From Phycisphaeraceae bacterium (lineage in GTDB: Bacteria; Planctomycetota; Phycisphaerae; Phycisphaerales; UBA1924): a stretch of 64,000 nucleotides of DNA. Shown here piece after piece: positions 33,221 through 41,507 of this stretch. The stretch covers positions 2,554,001-2,618,000 of the forward strand of contig CP054186.1 of NCBI GenBank assembly GCA_015200025.1, written 5' to 3'. Made by a program: the position numbers and the translations under genes. Position 1 is the stretch's first letter, and every line of letters begins with the position of its first letter. The notes below the pieces were generated by a model, which was given only the letters and a program-made list of their open reading frames with translations, searched no databases and was not told the DNA's origin.

Positions 33221-33892
33221 TTATTCCGGGCTGGCCCGGTACCCGTGCTTCTGGGCGACGGCCCGGACCTGTGATTCGATGTCCGCCCGGGCGCTGTAGA
33301 CCTCCGCCATCTTGCTCGCGTAGTCCGCGCGGGCCGACGACACGCCGTCGAGTTTCCCAAGGTCGGCCTCCAGCGCCACGGCGCAGGATTCGCAGGTCAT
33401 GCCCTCGATGCGGAAGCGGTGCAGAGCCGCGCCGGCGACGACCGCATGAGGAGTGTCGGCCCCGCGAGAGCTGTAGAGCGTTCGGGCGAAGGCCCCCGCG
33501 TAGTTGGGGAACAGGGCGAACGCCGCGACCAGCAGCGCGGCCATCCACAGCATCGCTTGACTGAACACACGGCGGGGTCGGGGCGCCGCCTCGCACGATC
33601 CGGCTACGTACGCCGCCTTGCGAAAGTAGACCACGTAGAACCCCGCGCCCAGCATCGCCACGGCGACGACCACGAACACCAGCCGCCAGCGCTCGAAGAA
33701 GGCCGACACACCCGCGGCGGAGGCCCCGAAGGCCAGCAGCAGCAGCGGCAGCCAGCAGCAGGCCGACGACAGCACCGCGGCCAGCACCGAGCCGCCCAGC
33801 GTGAGCCGCTCCGACTGCTCGCCCCTGTGTCCTTCCGGGCCGGGCGTTCCGGCCCTGCGATCGCTCTTGTCCTTGTTTGTGCAGCAATCCAT
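33221..33892 (-). CDS. Mercury transport protein, MerT-MerP fusion
   Basis: A 223-residue protein combining a MerT-like membrane part with a MerP-like domain. The first helix has LSSACCWLPLLLLAFGASA with the Cys pair typical of MerT; further helices follow, with a third Cys in GSCEAAP. The C-terminal 65 residues form a heavy-metal-associated domain with RIEGMTCESCAVALEADL. It would take up Hg(II) across the membrane. No merA reductase is present next to it, so its ion may be reduced elsewhere or may not be mercury. The ATG at 33892 gives an MDCC N-terminus. Confidence 0.88.
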   Translation of the reverse strand: MDCCTNKDKSDRRAGTPGPEGHRGEQSERLTLGGSVLAAVLSSACCWLPLLLLAFGASAAGVSAFFERWRLVFVVVAVAMLGAGFYVVYFRKAAYVAGSCEAAPRPRRVFSQAMLWMAALLVAAFALFPNYAGAFARTLYSSRGADTPHAVVAGAALHRFRIEGMTCESCAVALEADLGKLDGVSSARADYASKMAEVYSARADIESQVRAVAQKHGYRASPE

Positions 33893-33965
33893 CGGGAGGT
33901 CTCCCTGATTTTAGAACTGGCAGAGGTTCGGGGCCGGGCCTGCGCGATCGCGGGTACAGTAAGAC

Positions 33966-34382
33966 ATGTTTCAGCGTGATTGCCTGAGTGCCATCCCCGC
34001 CGCAGCTCTCCTGGCCTTCCTCGCGGGCTGCGCCGCACCGACCGCCGGAACCGCCAGGAGCCCCGCCATGAACTCGGCCCCCCCCACGATCGAACTGCTC
34101 GGCTTCGAGGGCTGCCCCAACACGCCCGCGATGCGCGACAACCTCAAGGCCGCGCTCACCGCCGTCGGCGAGGGCTGGACTTTCAAGGACACCGACCAGG
34201 AGCGGTTGCCCGAGGACGATCTCCGGCGCGGCTATCCCACGCCCACCGTCCTGGTCAACGGCCGCGACCTCTATGGCTTGCCCGTCCCCACCGCGCCGAG
34301 CATGGGGTGCCGCATGTACCCCGGCGGCGTGCCCAGCACCGCCGACCTCGCCGAAAAGTTGAGGACAGCGCCGGGCAAGTAG
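33966..34382 (+). CDS. Thioredoxin-like lipoprotein near the mercury genes
   Basis: A 138-residue protein with a lipoprotein signal ending LAFLAGC. The mature part starts IELLGFEGCPNTPAMRDNL, a thioredoxin-fold strand-helix with a single GCPN cysteine, and continues PTPTVLVNGRDLYGLPV and MGCRMYPGGVPS. The two Cys sites could bind Hg(II) or carry out thiol exchange. It is divergent from the MerTP gene, with only 73 bp between them, so they probably share a control region. Confidence 0.7.
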   Translation: MFQRDCLSAIPAAALLAFLAGCAAPTAGTARSPAMNSAPPTIELLGFEGCPNTPAMRDNLKAALTAVGEGWTFKDTDQERLPEDDLRRGYPTPTVLVNGRDLYGLPVPTAPSMGCRMYPGGVPSTADLAEKLRTAPGK

Positions 34383-34419
34383 CCACCCGAGCACGTCGCT
34401 GACGGCGGCGAGAACGCGG

Positions 34420-34492
34420 CCGATTTCGTCCGCCAGGCCTCCACCACCGGAGAACCGGGGCCGTGGAGCGAGACCGTCACGGCGACGGTCGC
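34420..34492 (+). pseudogene. Degraded fragment of the FN3-like gene end (copy 2)
   Basis: This stretch still encodes TTGEPGPWSETVTATVA, matching the C-terminus of the 32523-33197 gene. It sits directly after the thioredoxin-like gene and has no start codon of its own. The 387-bp gap 34383-34769 contains nothing else I can support. Confidence 0.65.
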
Positions 34493-34769
34493 GGGTGGAG
34501 GCTTTGCGCGGGTTCTGGCTCGGGATGGTGTCGTTCGTGATCATGGGTGGTGCGTGCTTGAAGTTCCTGCGAGCGTTGGCTAACCTCCGAGTAGTTGCGA
34601 CACAGTCTCAACTACTTCCAATGGACCTCCAGGTTTCGACGTTGGAAGGGCGGTCGGTTCGGGTACTGGACGGACTTTGAGCCGTTCCCACCCGTCTCCG
34701 TCGCGTTGAAGCCCGACCGTGACACCCCAAGGACCGGTTCAACATCCGGCCCGCCTTGGAAACTCGTTC

Positions 34770-35690
34770 ATGCCCGTACCGCCCCGACCCGCGACCCTGC
34801 GTCGCGCCTTCACGCTCATCGAACTGCTCGTCGTCATCGCGGTGATCGCCCTGCTCATCGGCCTTCTGCTGCCGGCGCTCGGCTCGGCCCGCAACACGGC
34901 CCGCGGCACGGTGTGCCTGTCCAACTTCCGCCAGCTCGCGCTGGGCTGGACCATGTACGCCGATGAGAACAAGGACACCATGCTCCCGCTGCGCCCCGCC
35001 GACTTGGGCGGGGGCACGGGCAACCCCGCCAACCACTACGAGGTCGGCAATGGTCTCAAGTACCGGCCCCGCTGGATCGCCATCATGGGCTCGCAGGTGG
35101 GCCTCTATCCCTTCGCCGAGCCGAGCATCACGGACCAGCGGCAGGACTACACGGGCAAGGTCTTCCAGTGTCCCGCCGCCGCCGAGCGCACCGACGAGCG
35201 GAACCACTGCTACGGCTACAACTACCAGTTCCTCGGCAACTCGCGCATCACCGCGGGCCGGTACCACAACTACCCGCTCAAGCGGTCGCGCATCCAGACC
35301 TTCAGCGATACCGTCCTGGGCGCCGACAGCATGGGCACCGCTGCGGGCGTCGCCGCCGCGAGCCGCATCCCGTATCAACTGCGCGGCAGCGACTTCAACG
35401 CCATCGGGAACGAGGGTTACCCGATGGACCCGCCGCGCCTCTTGGCTACGAGCGACCGCGGCACGGGCGGGGCGGGGAGCCCGCGGTCCGCCGTCGAGCC
35501 GCGCCACCAGAACCGCGTCAACGCGGTCTTCCTGGACGGGCATGCCGGGGTCTTTACGGTTGAGGCCCTGGGCTACCGGTTGAACGGCGACGGCTCGTTC
35601 TCCGACACCGGGACGCCCCAGAACCCCGCCACCAACCGCCTGTTCAGCGGCGACGGGACGGACAAGGACCCGCCGAACCGGCCCATCTGA
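34770..35690 (+). CDS. Type II secretion/type IV pilin-like protein (DUF1559-type prepilin)
   Basis: A 306-residue protein with a class III prepilin leader: [19 protein letters not shown] near the N-terminus, then a membrane helix and [20 protein letters not shown]. The rest resembles the H-X9-DG-type DUF1559 proteins abundant in planctomycetes, with a late [16 protein letters not shown], the conserved DGH segment. Such proteins are processed pseudopilins of unknown role. It is the strongest taxonomic hint in the window. The ATG at 34770 has no strong ribosome-binding site, but the leader begins ten residues later. Confidence 0.88.
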   Translation: MPVPPRPATLRRAFTLIELLVVIAVIALLIGLLLPALGSARNTARGTVCLSNFRQLALGWTMYADENKDTMLPLRPADLGGGTGNPANHYEVGNGLKYRPRWIAIMGSQVGLYPFAEPSITDQRQDYTGKVFQCPAAAERTDERNHCYGYNYQFLGNSRITAGRYHNYPLKRSRIQTFSDTVLGADSMGTAAGVAAASRIPYQLRGSDFNAIGNEGYPMDPPRLLATSDRGTGGAGSPRSAVEPRHQNRVNAVFLDGHAGVFTVEALGYRLNGDGSFSDTGTPQNPATNRLFSGDGTDKDPPNRPI

Positions 35691-35744
35691 GGCGGGGCTA
35701 GCATCGGCCTGCAGGCCCACGGGCCTGGCGGCACGATCGCTGCG

Positions 35745-35822
35745 CACTTGCTCCGCCAAGTCTCCGCCATCGGCGAACCGGGGCCGTGGGGCGTGACCGT
35801 CACGGCAACGGTCGCGGCGTGA
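35745..35822 (+). pseudogene. Degraded fragment of the FN3-like gene end (copy 3)
   Basis: Encodes LLRQVSAIGEPGPWGVTVTA followed by TVAA and a stop, matching the end of the 32523-33197 protein with a few substitutions. It lies 55 bp after the prepilin gene and has no start. With copy 2 it shows that this tail has been duplicated in the island. Confidence 0.65.
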
Positions 35823-35914
35823 GGTCGCATCGCCGTAACCGCCCGTGAGCCGTGCGCCCACACGGGCCGAGCGGGCGCGGGGGCCGCCCGCGCCCGCCGC
35901 CGTGTCATCGCCGA

Positions 35915-36139
35915 TTACCTCGCCGCAGCGCAGCAGGAGCCCGGCTGGGCCACCGCCAGCGCCACATCGCTCTTCGCGCCCGCGCCCGCCGGGCATCGGT
36001 CGATGCAGACCAGTTCGCCTGTGAGCGGGCAGACAATCTTGCCCGGGCAGTCGGCCCGCTCCGCGCTGGCCATCGGGCCCGTCGAAGCGCAGCCGGTCAG
36101 GGCCGCCGCCGCCGCCATCGTCGCTGTCGCCGCCATCAT
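35915..36139 (-). CDS. Small Cys-rich lipoprotein under a MerR-type promoter
   Basis: A 74-residue lipoprotein: signal and lipobox AAAAALTGC, then a short mature part with cysteines in ADCPGKIVCPLTG, VCIDRCPAG and the final SCCAAAR. It likely binds a soft metal on the outer face of a membrane. The start at 36139 follows AAGGAGATCC; ATG codons at 36154 and 36136 are alternatives. A MerR-type promoter (36235-36266) lies about 100 bp upstream, so it is probably metal-induced. Confidence 0.7.
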   Translation of the reverse strand: MMAATATMAAAAALTGCASTGPMASAERADCPGKIVCPLTGELVCIDRCPAGAGAKSDVALAVAQPGSCCAAAR

Positions 36140-36234
36140 GGATCTCCTTGTCATGGTCGAACTCCGTGAGTCGCACGCCCGGGCCGCCGCCCCCGGAACA
36201 GTTCCGCAGGTCGGGGATCGGCCCGTAGACAGGA

Positions 36235-36266
36235 AGTATCGGCCTTGGACCATGGTGCAAGGTCAA
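36235..36266 (-). promoter_or_regulatory. MerR-type promoter/operator, 20-bp spacer
   Basis: On the minus strand, TTGACC (rc of 36261-36266) and GATACT (rc of 36235-36240) are 20 bp apart, longer than the normal 17. The spacer holds the dyad CCTTGGACCATGGTGCAAGG, which has one mismatched pair. A stretched spacer with a central dyad is the hallmark of promoters activated by MerR proteins. The site overlaps the 3' end of the merR gene and reads into the Cys-rich lipoprotein gene. Confidence 0.75.
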
Positions 36267-36706
36267 GCCCGATTCGCGGATTTCTTGACGGTCAGTTTCG
36301 CCAGGACCGGGCACGGGCCGTTGGACGCCCGGCACGTTGCCGCCGCCTCGCGCAGCACCTCCCGCACCCGCGTTAGGTCCGCCAGCCGCATCTCCACATC
36401 CGCGAGCCGGCCCGCCAGCATCGCCGAAACTTCCGAGCGGCACCGCTCGCCCGCCCCCTCGTCCAGCAGGGTCAGCAGCGCCGCGATGTCCTCCAGCGTG
36501 AAGCCCGTCGCCTGCGCCGAGCGAATGAACCGCAGCCGCTCCAGCGACGCCTCCCCGTAGACGCGGTACTTCGCCCGGCTCCGGCCGTCGGGCGTGAGCA
36601 ACCCGCGCCGCTCGTAGTAGCGCACGGTCGTCGTCGGCACGCCCGCCGCCTTCGCCATTGCTCCGATCGAGTAGGGGACGGTCATCCTTGGAATGGTATT
36701 GGCCAT
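36263..36706 (-). CDS. merR: MerR-family regulator with mercury-type cysteines
   Basis: A 147-residue MerR-family activator. The winged helix starts YSIGAMAKAAGVPTTTVRYY, followed by the dimerisation coiled coil. Three cysteines are in MerR-like places: ERCRSEV, then ATCRASNGPCPVL, as in the Hg(II) site of Tn501 MerR. Starts at 36706 and, with a better AAGGA site, at the MTVPYS methionine are both possible. Its likely target is the stretched promoter next to its 3' end. Lead or another soft metal cannot be excluded. Confidence 0.8.
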   Translation of the reverse strand: MANTIPRMTVPYSIGAMAKAAGVPTTTVRYYERRGLLTPDGRSRAKYRVYGEASLERLRFIRSAQATGFTLEDIAALLTLLDEGAGERCRSEVSAMLAGRLADVEMRLADLTRVREVLREAAATCRASNGPCPVLAKLTVKKSANRA

Positions 36707-36790
36707 GGTTAAGACCTCGTGCGAGTGCATCACGCGGCGCCAGCGGAAGGCCCGAGCACCGCAAAAAAGCCGTGATCAGAGTTCGCAGCG

Positions 36791-38340
36791 TCATGCCGTG
36801 CCCTCCGGCTGCTTCCCGTCGGCTTGCGCCTCAATCCGAATCGGCGGGGCGATGGCGGGCACGGGATTGGGAATGGACGGAATCGGCGCGGCGTTCGCGG
36901 TGCTTGCTGCCTTTCCACTCTCTGTCTTGCGTTCCTCTTTGCTCTCTGTGTCTCCGTGGTGGACTGCCTTTGCTTCGCCCGCCGTGTGCGGGTGCTTCTC
37001 AACGTGCTCCCTTGCCAGCCGCTCGGCGGCGGTCTTGCCGAAGCGGTAGAAGATCGCCGGGGTCACGAAGAAGTCGAGCAGCGTGCTGGTGATGAGGCCG
37101 CCGAGGATGACGACCGCGACAGGGTACAGGATCTCCTTGCCCGGCTCGCCCTTGCTGAGCACCAGGGGAATGAGGCCCAGCCCCGCCGTGACGGCGGTCA
37201 TCAGGACCGGGGCCACGCGCTCCTGGCTGCCCCGGATGATCAGCTCCTTGCTCCAGGTCTGCCGCTCCTCGGTCATGAGATGGATGTAGTGGCTGACCAT
37301 CAGCACGCCGTTGCGGGTGGCGATGCCGGTGAGGCTGATGAACCCCACCAGCGAGGCGACGCTGAACGGCTCGCGGGTGATCGCCATCGCCGTCACACTG
37401 CCGATGAGCGCGAAGGGGACGTTGAGCATGATCTGGGCCGCGACCATGCCCGAGCGGTAGTGGGTGAAGAGGATTACGAAGATTGCGATGAGCGAGCCCG
37501 CGCCCAAGGCGAGCAGCAGGCGGGTGGACTCCTGCTGGGCCTCGTACAAGCCTCCATACTGAATCGTGTACCCCTGCGGGAGTTGGACGTCCATCGCGAT
37601 GGACTTCTTGATCTCCTCGACCGTCGAGCCCAGATCGCGGCCCCGCACGTTGGCGGAGACCACGATGCGGCGGCGGAGGCTCTCGCGCTGCACTTCGTTG
37701 GGGCCGAGTTTCTCGATGATCTCGGCGACGTCCTGCACGAGCACGATCGCGCCGGTTGGGGAGACCAGACGCACCAGGCCCAGCGCGGTCGGGTCGGTGC
37801 GGTGGTGGTCGTCCAGGGTCAGCGTGATGTCGAAGACCTTCAGGCCGTCGAGCACCTGGCCCACGACCTTGCCCTTGGTCGCGGTCTCCATCGCGTCGGT
37901 GAGCGATGCGGGCGTGAAGCCGACGCGGGCGGCGGCCGCGCGGTTGACGCTGATGTGCAACTGCGGGATCAGCACCTGTTGCTCGACCTGCAGGTCGGCG
38001 ACGCCGGGGATGCCCTCCATCGCCGCCTTGGTCTGCTCGGCCAGCGTCCGGAGCGTGCCGAGGTCGTCGCCGAAGATCTTGATGGCGACCTGAGCGCGGA
38101 CGCCCGACAGGAGATGCTCGATGCGGTGGCTGATGGGCTGGCCGATGCCCGTGGCGACGCCGGGGAAGGCCGCAAGTTTTTCCTCGATCATCGAGAAGGC
38201 CTGCTCGCGCGGCAGGATGTCCTTGACCGGAGGCGGCCGTCGGCCTGCAGTGGTCGCGTGCTTGTCGGGGTTCTTCGCTTCTTCCTTGGTCCAGAAGTCC
38301 ACCTCGATCTCGCTGGCGTTCGTGGCACTGAATTTGGGCA
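36791..38340 (-). pseudogene. CzcA/CusA-type RND efflux pump, C-terminal half only (5' truncated)
   Basis: About 515 residues of a heavy-metal RND pump, against some 1040 in a complete protein. The visible part begins near NASEIEVDFW in the second periplasmic half and runs through VQVLIP-like porter strands and helices such as LVGFISLTGIATRNGVLMVS to the end; the C-terminal tail is extended and Pro/Ala-rich. All N-terminal helices and the first porter domain are missing, and the reading frame crosses at about 38313-38340 into sequence of a CDF transporter on the other strand. It is therefore a broken gene. Confidence 0.8.
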
Positions 38341-38924
38341 TGGGAATCATCGAGATGGCCGGGGGCGTGTTCGGGCTTTCCCAAGCGCTCAAGGCCGACG
38401 CCCTTGACTTCCTCGGCGACGGGGTCATTACCCTCTTGGGGATTCTCGCGATTTCACGCGGCCCGCGGTGGCGGGCGCGAGCCGCGATGCTCCAAGGCGC
38501 GTTCCTCGGAGTGCTCGCTATCGGCGTGCTGGTCGCTGCAATCTACCGCGCCTTTGAGCAGCGAACGCCAGAAGCAGGGGTCATGGGCATCCTGGGCACC
38601 GCAGCGCTCGCCACGAATGTCGCTGCAGCGTTGATCCTCGTGCGGCACCGCAATGGCGATGCGAACGTCCGGGCCGTCTGGCTCTTCAGCCGCAACGACG
38701 CGCTCGGGAACATTGCGGTGGTCATTGCCGGGGGACTTGTGTACTGGACTCGAACCGCTTGGCCGGACATCGTCACCGCCGGTCTCATCGCGGGGCTATT
38801 CCTGCACTCCGCGATGGAGATCCTGCGGAACGCTCGCCGTGAGCTGCATTCTTTGAGCAGTCCTCTACAGCCATCCCCGCCGCATTGTGTGGAAGGTCCC
38901 GGGCAGGAACCCGGCGCCACTTGA
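38313..38924 (+). pseudogene. Cation diffusion facilitator (CDF) transporter, N-terminally truncated
   Basis: A CDF-type Zn/Co/Cd transporter that has lost its first residues. GIIEMAGGVFGLSQALKADA and LDFLGDGVITLLGILAI match the first two helices, with the metal-site aspartates; later helices (RAVWLFSRNDALGNIAVVIA, then IVTAGLIAGLFLHSAMEIL) are intact. ATG 38340 could restart it, but without the usual N-terminus and the start of helix 1. It abuts the truncated CzcA gene head to head, so one deletion or inversion probably damaged both. Element 2 starts right after its end. Confidence 0.75.
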
Positions 38925-38965
38925 GCGGCGCGTGAGTTTCAAGTACGTCCGCAATCGACGAGCCC

Positions 38966-39292
38966 TTGACCCGCTGCCGCTCGACGAGCCGCTCCGATCT
39001 GGGACTCCGCGATGGCGCGCGACAACGGGAATCCGACAACGTCCGCGCCGGCGCGCGGCTCGTGACAATCACTGGGCGGCTCGCGTCGGCGGGAACCGAC
39101 CGCCTGCCGGCGCCCGGCACAGTCCTGCGGCGCTCGTTCAAGGGCGCTGAGCACGAGGTCACGGTGCTTCCCAACGGCTTCGAGTACGAAGGGAAGGCGT
39201 ACCGCTCCTTGTCGGCGGTTGCGACGGCGATCACCGGGTCGCACTGGAACGGGTTCCTGTTCTTCGGGCTGACCAAGAAGGGAACCGCATGA
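38966..39292 (+). pseudogene. DUF2924 protein remnant, recombinase cassette 2
   Basis: The C-terminal part of DUF2924 is intact (LPAPGTVLRRSFKGAEHEV, then GSHWNGFLFFGLTKKGTA), but the N-terminal half present in cassette 1 (TVPQLKLRY) is replaced by unrelated Arg-rich sequence. A GTG at 39062 might start a shortened product. The stop still overlaps the recombinase start as ATGA. The left end of element 2 therefore appears damaged or trimmed. Confidence 0.7.
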
Positions 39293-40881
39293 GCGCCACC
39301 GCCACCAAGCGTTCTGCCGCTTCGCGCCGGGCCACCGCGAACACCGCGTTGAGCGGTCCCCCGGGCACCCAACCGGGCACCCGGTCCATCCGCTGCGCGA
39401 TCTACACGCGAAAGAGCACCGAGGAGGGCCTCAACCAGGAGTTCAACAGCCTGGACGCCCAGCGCGAGAGCGCCATTGCGTACATCGCCAGCCAGAAGAA
39501 CGAGGGGTGGCTGTGCATCTCCGACAAGTACGACGACGGCGGATTCACCGGCGGGAACATCGAGCGTCCGGCGCTCAAGCGGCTGATGGACGACATCGAG
39601 GCAGGGCAGGTCAACTGCGTGGTCGTCTACAAGGTGGACCGGCTCAGCCGATCGCTGATGGACTTCGCGCGGCTGATGGAGCTTTTCGACCGCAAGGGCG
39701 TGTCGTTCGTCTCGGTCACGCAGCAGTTCAACACCACCCACTCGATGGGCCGATTGACGCTGAACATCCTCCTGTCGTTCGCGCAGTTCGAGCGTGAGAT
39801 CATTTCCGAGCGCACGCGCGACAAGATCGCCTCCGCCCGTCGCAAGGGCAAGTACCAGCACGGCAAGCCCATCCTGGGGTACGACTTCGTGCCCGCGCCG
39901 GCTCCCTTCACGGGCCGACGGCTTGTCGTGAACAAGGCTGAGGCGGGACGGGTCCGTCGCATCTTCGAGCTGTACCTCGAGGCGGGGAGCATCCTCCGCG
40001 TCGCCGATGAGTGCAACAGCCGCGGGTGGACCACGAAGTCGTGGACGACGACCGCCGGTCGCACGGTCGGCAATCGGGAGTTCGACAAGACGATCGTCTC
40101 GCGGCTGCTCCGCAACCCGCTGTACCTGGGGAAGGTACCGCACAACGGTGCGGTCTACGACGGCGAGCACGAAGCGATTATCGACGAGGATCTCTTCCGG
40201 CGTGTCCAAGCCCAACTCAAGCTCGCCGGCGCGCGCGGCGGGGCGAGCGTGAAGAACTCCACGGGGTCGCTCCTTGGCGGGTTGGTCCGCTGCAAGGGGT
40301 GCGGGTGCGCGATGTCCCCGAGCAGTGCCTCGAAGAAGAAGCCCGACGGGTCACGCACCAGATACCGCTACTACGTCTGCTGCAACGCGGTGAAGCGCGG
40401 GCGGCAGCACTGCGCCGCCCCGTCCCTGCCCGGGCCGGCGCTCGAAGCGTTCGTTCTTGACCAGGTGAAGGCCATTCTGGCCGACTCCCCACAGATGGCG
40501 GCGGTCGTGGCGCGTGCGATCGACCTCCTCCGCCAGGCAGCCAGCGCTCGGATCGCGGAGCAGACGCGACTCCGTGCCGTGCTCGAACGGCTCTCCGGCG
40601 AGGAGCCCACGGCCGCCACGCGCCGCGAGATCGAGCGTGTGCGGCGAACGCTCGCGGCGGTTTCCGCCCAGGTGGCGGCGGACGCCGACCGCCTCATCGA
40701 TGAGGACGAGGTGGCCGGAGCGGTGGAGGCGTTCGACGGGGTCTGGAACGCGATGACGCAGGCCGAACGTGCCGAGTTCCTGCGAGTCGTGATCGCGTCT
40801 GTTGAGTACGACGGCCAGACGCAGAACGTGTCCATCACCTTCAACCCGGAAGCGTCCGCCACGGAGACGCCAATAAGATGA
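39289..40881 (+). CDS. Large serine recombinase 2 (site-specific integrase)
   Basis: A 530-residue serine recombinase. CAIYTRKSTEEGLNQEFNSL has catalytic Ser43; YDDGGFTGGN and VVVYKVDRLSRSLMDFARL follow, then FAQFEREIISERTRDKIASA. The zinc ribbon is RCKGCGCAMSP with a later YYVCCN. It is the same length as recombinase 1 and closely similar through the catalytic domain, with more change in the DNA-binding half, so the two probably use different attachment sites. It presumably integrates the prophage that follows. Confidence 0.95.
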   Translation: MSATATKRSAASRRATANTALSGPPGTQPGTRSIRCAIYTRKSTEEGLNQEFNSLDAQRESAIAYIASQKNEGWLCISDKYDDGGFTGGNIERPALKRLMDDIEAGQVNCVVVYKVDRLSRSLMDFARLMELFDRKGVSFVSVTQQFNTTHSMGRLTLNILLSFAQFEREIISERTRDKIASARRKGKYQHGKPILGYDFVPAPAPFTGRRLVVNKAEAGRVRRIFELYLEAGSILRVADECNSRGWTTKSWTTTAGRTVGNREFDKTIVSRLLRNPLYLGKVPHNGAVYDGEHEAIIDEDLFRRVQAQLKLAGARGGASVKNSTGSLLGGLVRCKGCGCAMSPSSASKKKPDGSRTRYRYYVCCNAVKRGRQHCAAPSLPGPALEAFVLDQVKAILADSPQMAAVVARAIDLLRQAASARIAEQTRLRAVLERLSGEEPTAATRREIERVRRTLAAVSAQVAADADRLIDEDEVAGAVEAFDGVWNAMTQAERAEFLRVVIASVEYDGQTQNVSITFNPEASATETPIR

Positions 40882-41366
40882 ACCCTGCACTAGCCAAAGC
40901 CGATCGTGCCTCTGAAGCACCAGCCATCACCACTACAGCCCGGTTCGTCGTCGCCGGCCGCGGCCGACCGGGCCGGGACGCGGCCGCCGTGCCGACCGGG
41001 ATGCCCGGCCGGGTGCCGCGCGTCGCGCGCTTGATGGCGCTAGCGATCCGGTTCGACACCCTCATCCAGACGGGTGCGATTTCTACTCAGACGGAGTTGG
41101 CTGCCGCCGGTCACGTCACTCGCGCCCGCGTGACGCAGATCATGAACCTCCTGTACCTCGCGCCCGACATACAGGAAACGGTGTTGCACCTACCGCTCGT
41201 AGCTAACGGTCGCGACCCGATTACCGAGCATGATTTGCGCGAAGTCACGTCACGGGTCGAGTGGAAGGCCCAGCGCCAACTGTGGCAATCACTGCTCGGC
41301 AAACCCTGTCGAACCAGCGCGGTGGACCTAACTGAAGTCCCGCAGGGGCCTGGGCTTAGGCACTGA
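40878..41366 (+). CDS. HTH protein translationally coupled to recombinase 2
   Basis: A 162-residue paralogue of the 10403-10834 protein, coupled to the recombinase by an ATGA overlap. The shared core is VPRVARLMALAIRF followed by the HTH AAAGHVTRARVTQIMNLLYL and DIQETVLHLP. The N-terminal 50 residues are unlike those of copy 1. A recombination directionality or regulatory role is inferred from its place in both cassettes. Confidence 0.8.
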   Translation: MNPALAKADRASEAPAITTTARFVVAGRGRPGRDAAAVPTGMPGRVPRVARLMALAIRFDTLIQTGAISTQTELAAAGHVTRARVTQIMNLLYLAPDIQETVLHLPLVANGRDPITEHDLREVTSRVEWKAQRQLWQSLLGKPCRTSAVDLTEVPQGPGLRH

Positions 41367-41461
41367 TCCAATGTCCTGTTGGTTGGCTGTCGGCTCGACT
41401 CCGGAAGCGCCCTAACGATACACTATTGCCCGAATACTCCCGCCAGGCGTACTCGGCGGGG

Positions 41462-41481
41462 CTCGCGGCGGAGGCCGCGAG
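41462..41481. terminator. GC-rich hairpin upstream of the cargo pair
   Basis: A perfect 8-bp stem (CTCGCGGC / GCCGCGAG) with a GGAG loop lies 27 bp before the start of the 41508 gene. It may end transcription from the recombinase cassette or fold over the start region of the next gene. Confidence 0.45.
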
Positions 41482-41507
41482 ATTCTCGCGTCTGGCCGGA
41501 GATTCGG

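Noticed and set aside
32079..34544. Very long minus-strand open frame (about 820 codons)
   Set aside because: It crosses three well-supported genes in other frames, including the plus-strand gene at 32523 and MerTP, and its sequence is low-complexity Arg/Pro/Gly-rich. It is a GC-driven antisense artefact.
34608..36794. Minus-strand open frame of about 728 codons
   Set aside because: It lies opposite the prepilin gene and runs through merR in another frame; composition is typical of antisense frames in high-GC DNA.
33200..36800. Mercuric reductase (merA) or organomercurial lyase (merB)
   Set aside because: No GRCVNVGCVP-like or merB-like motif is found in any frame of the mercury region.
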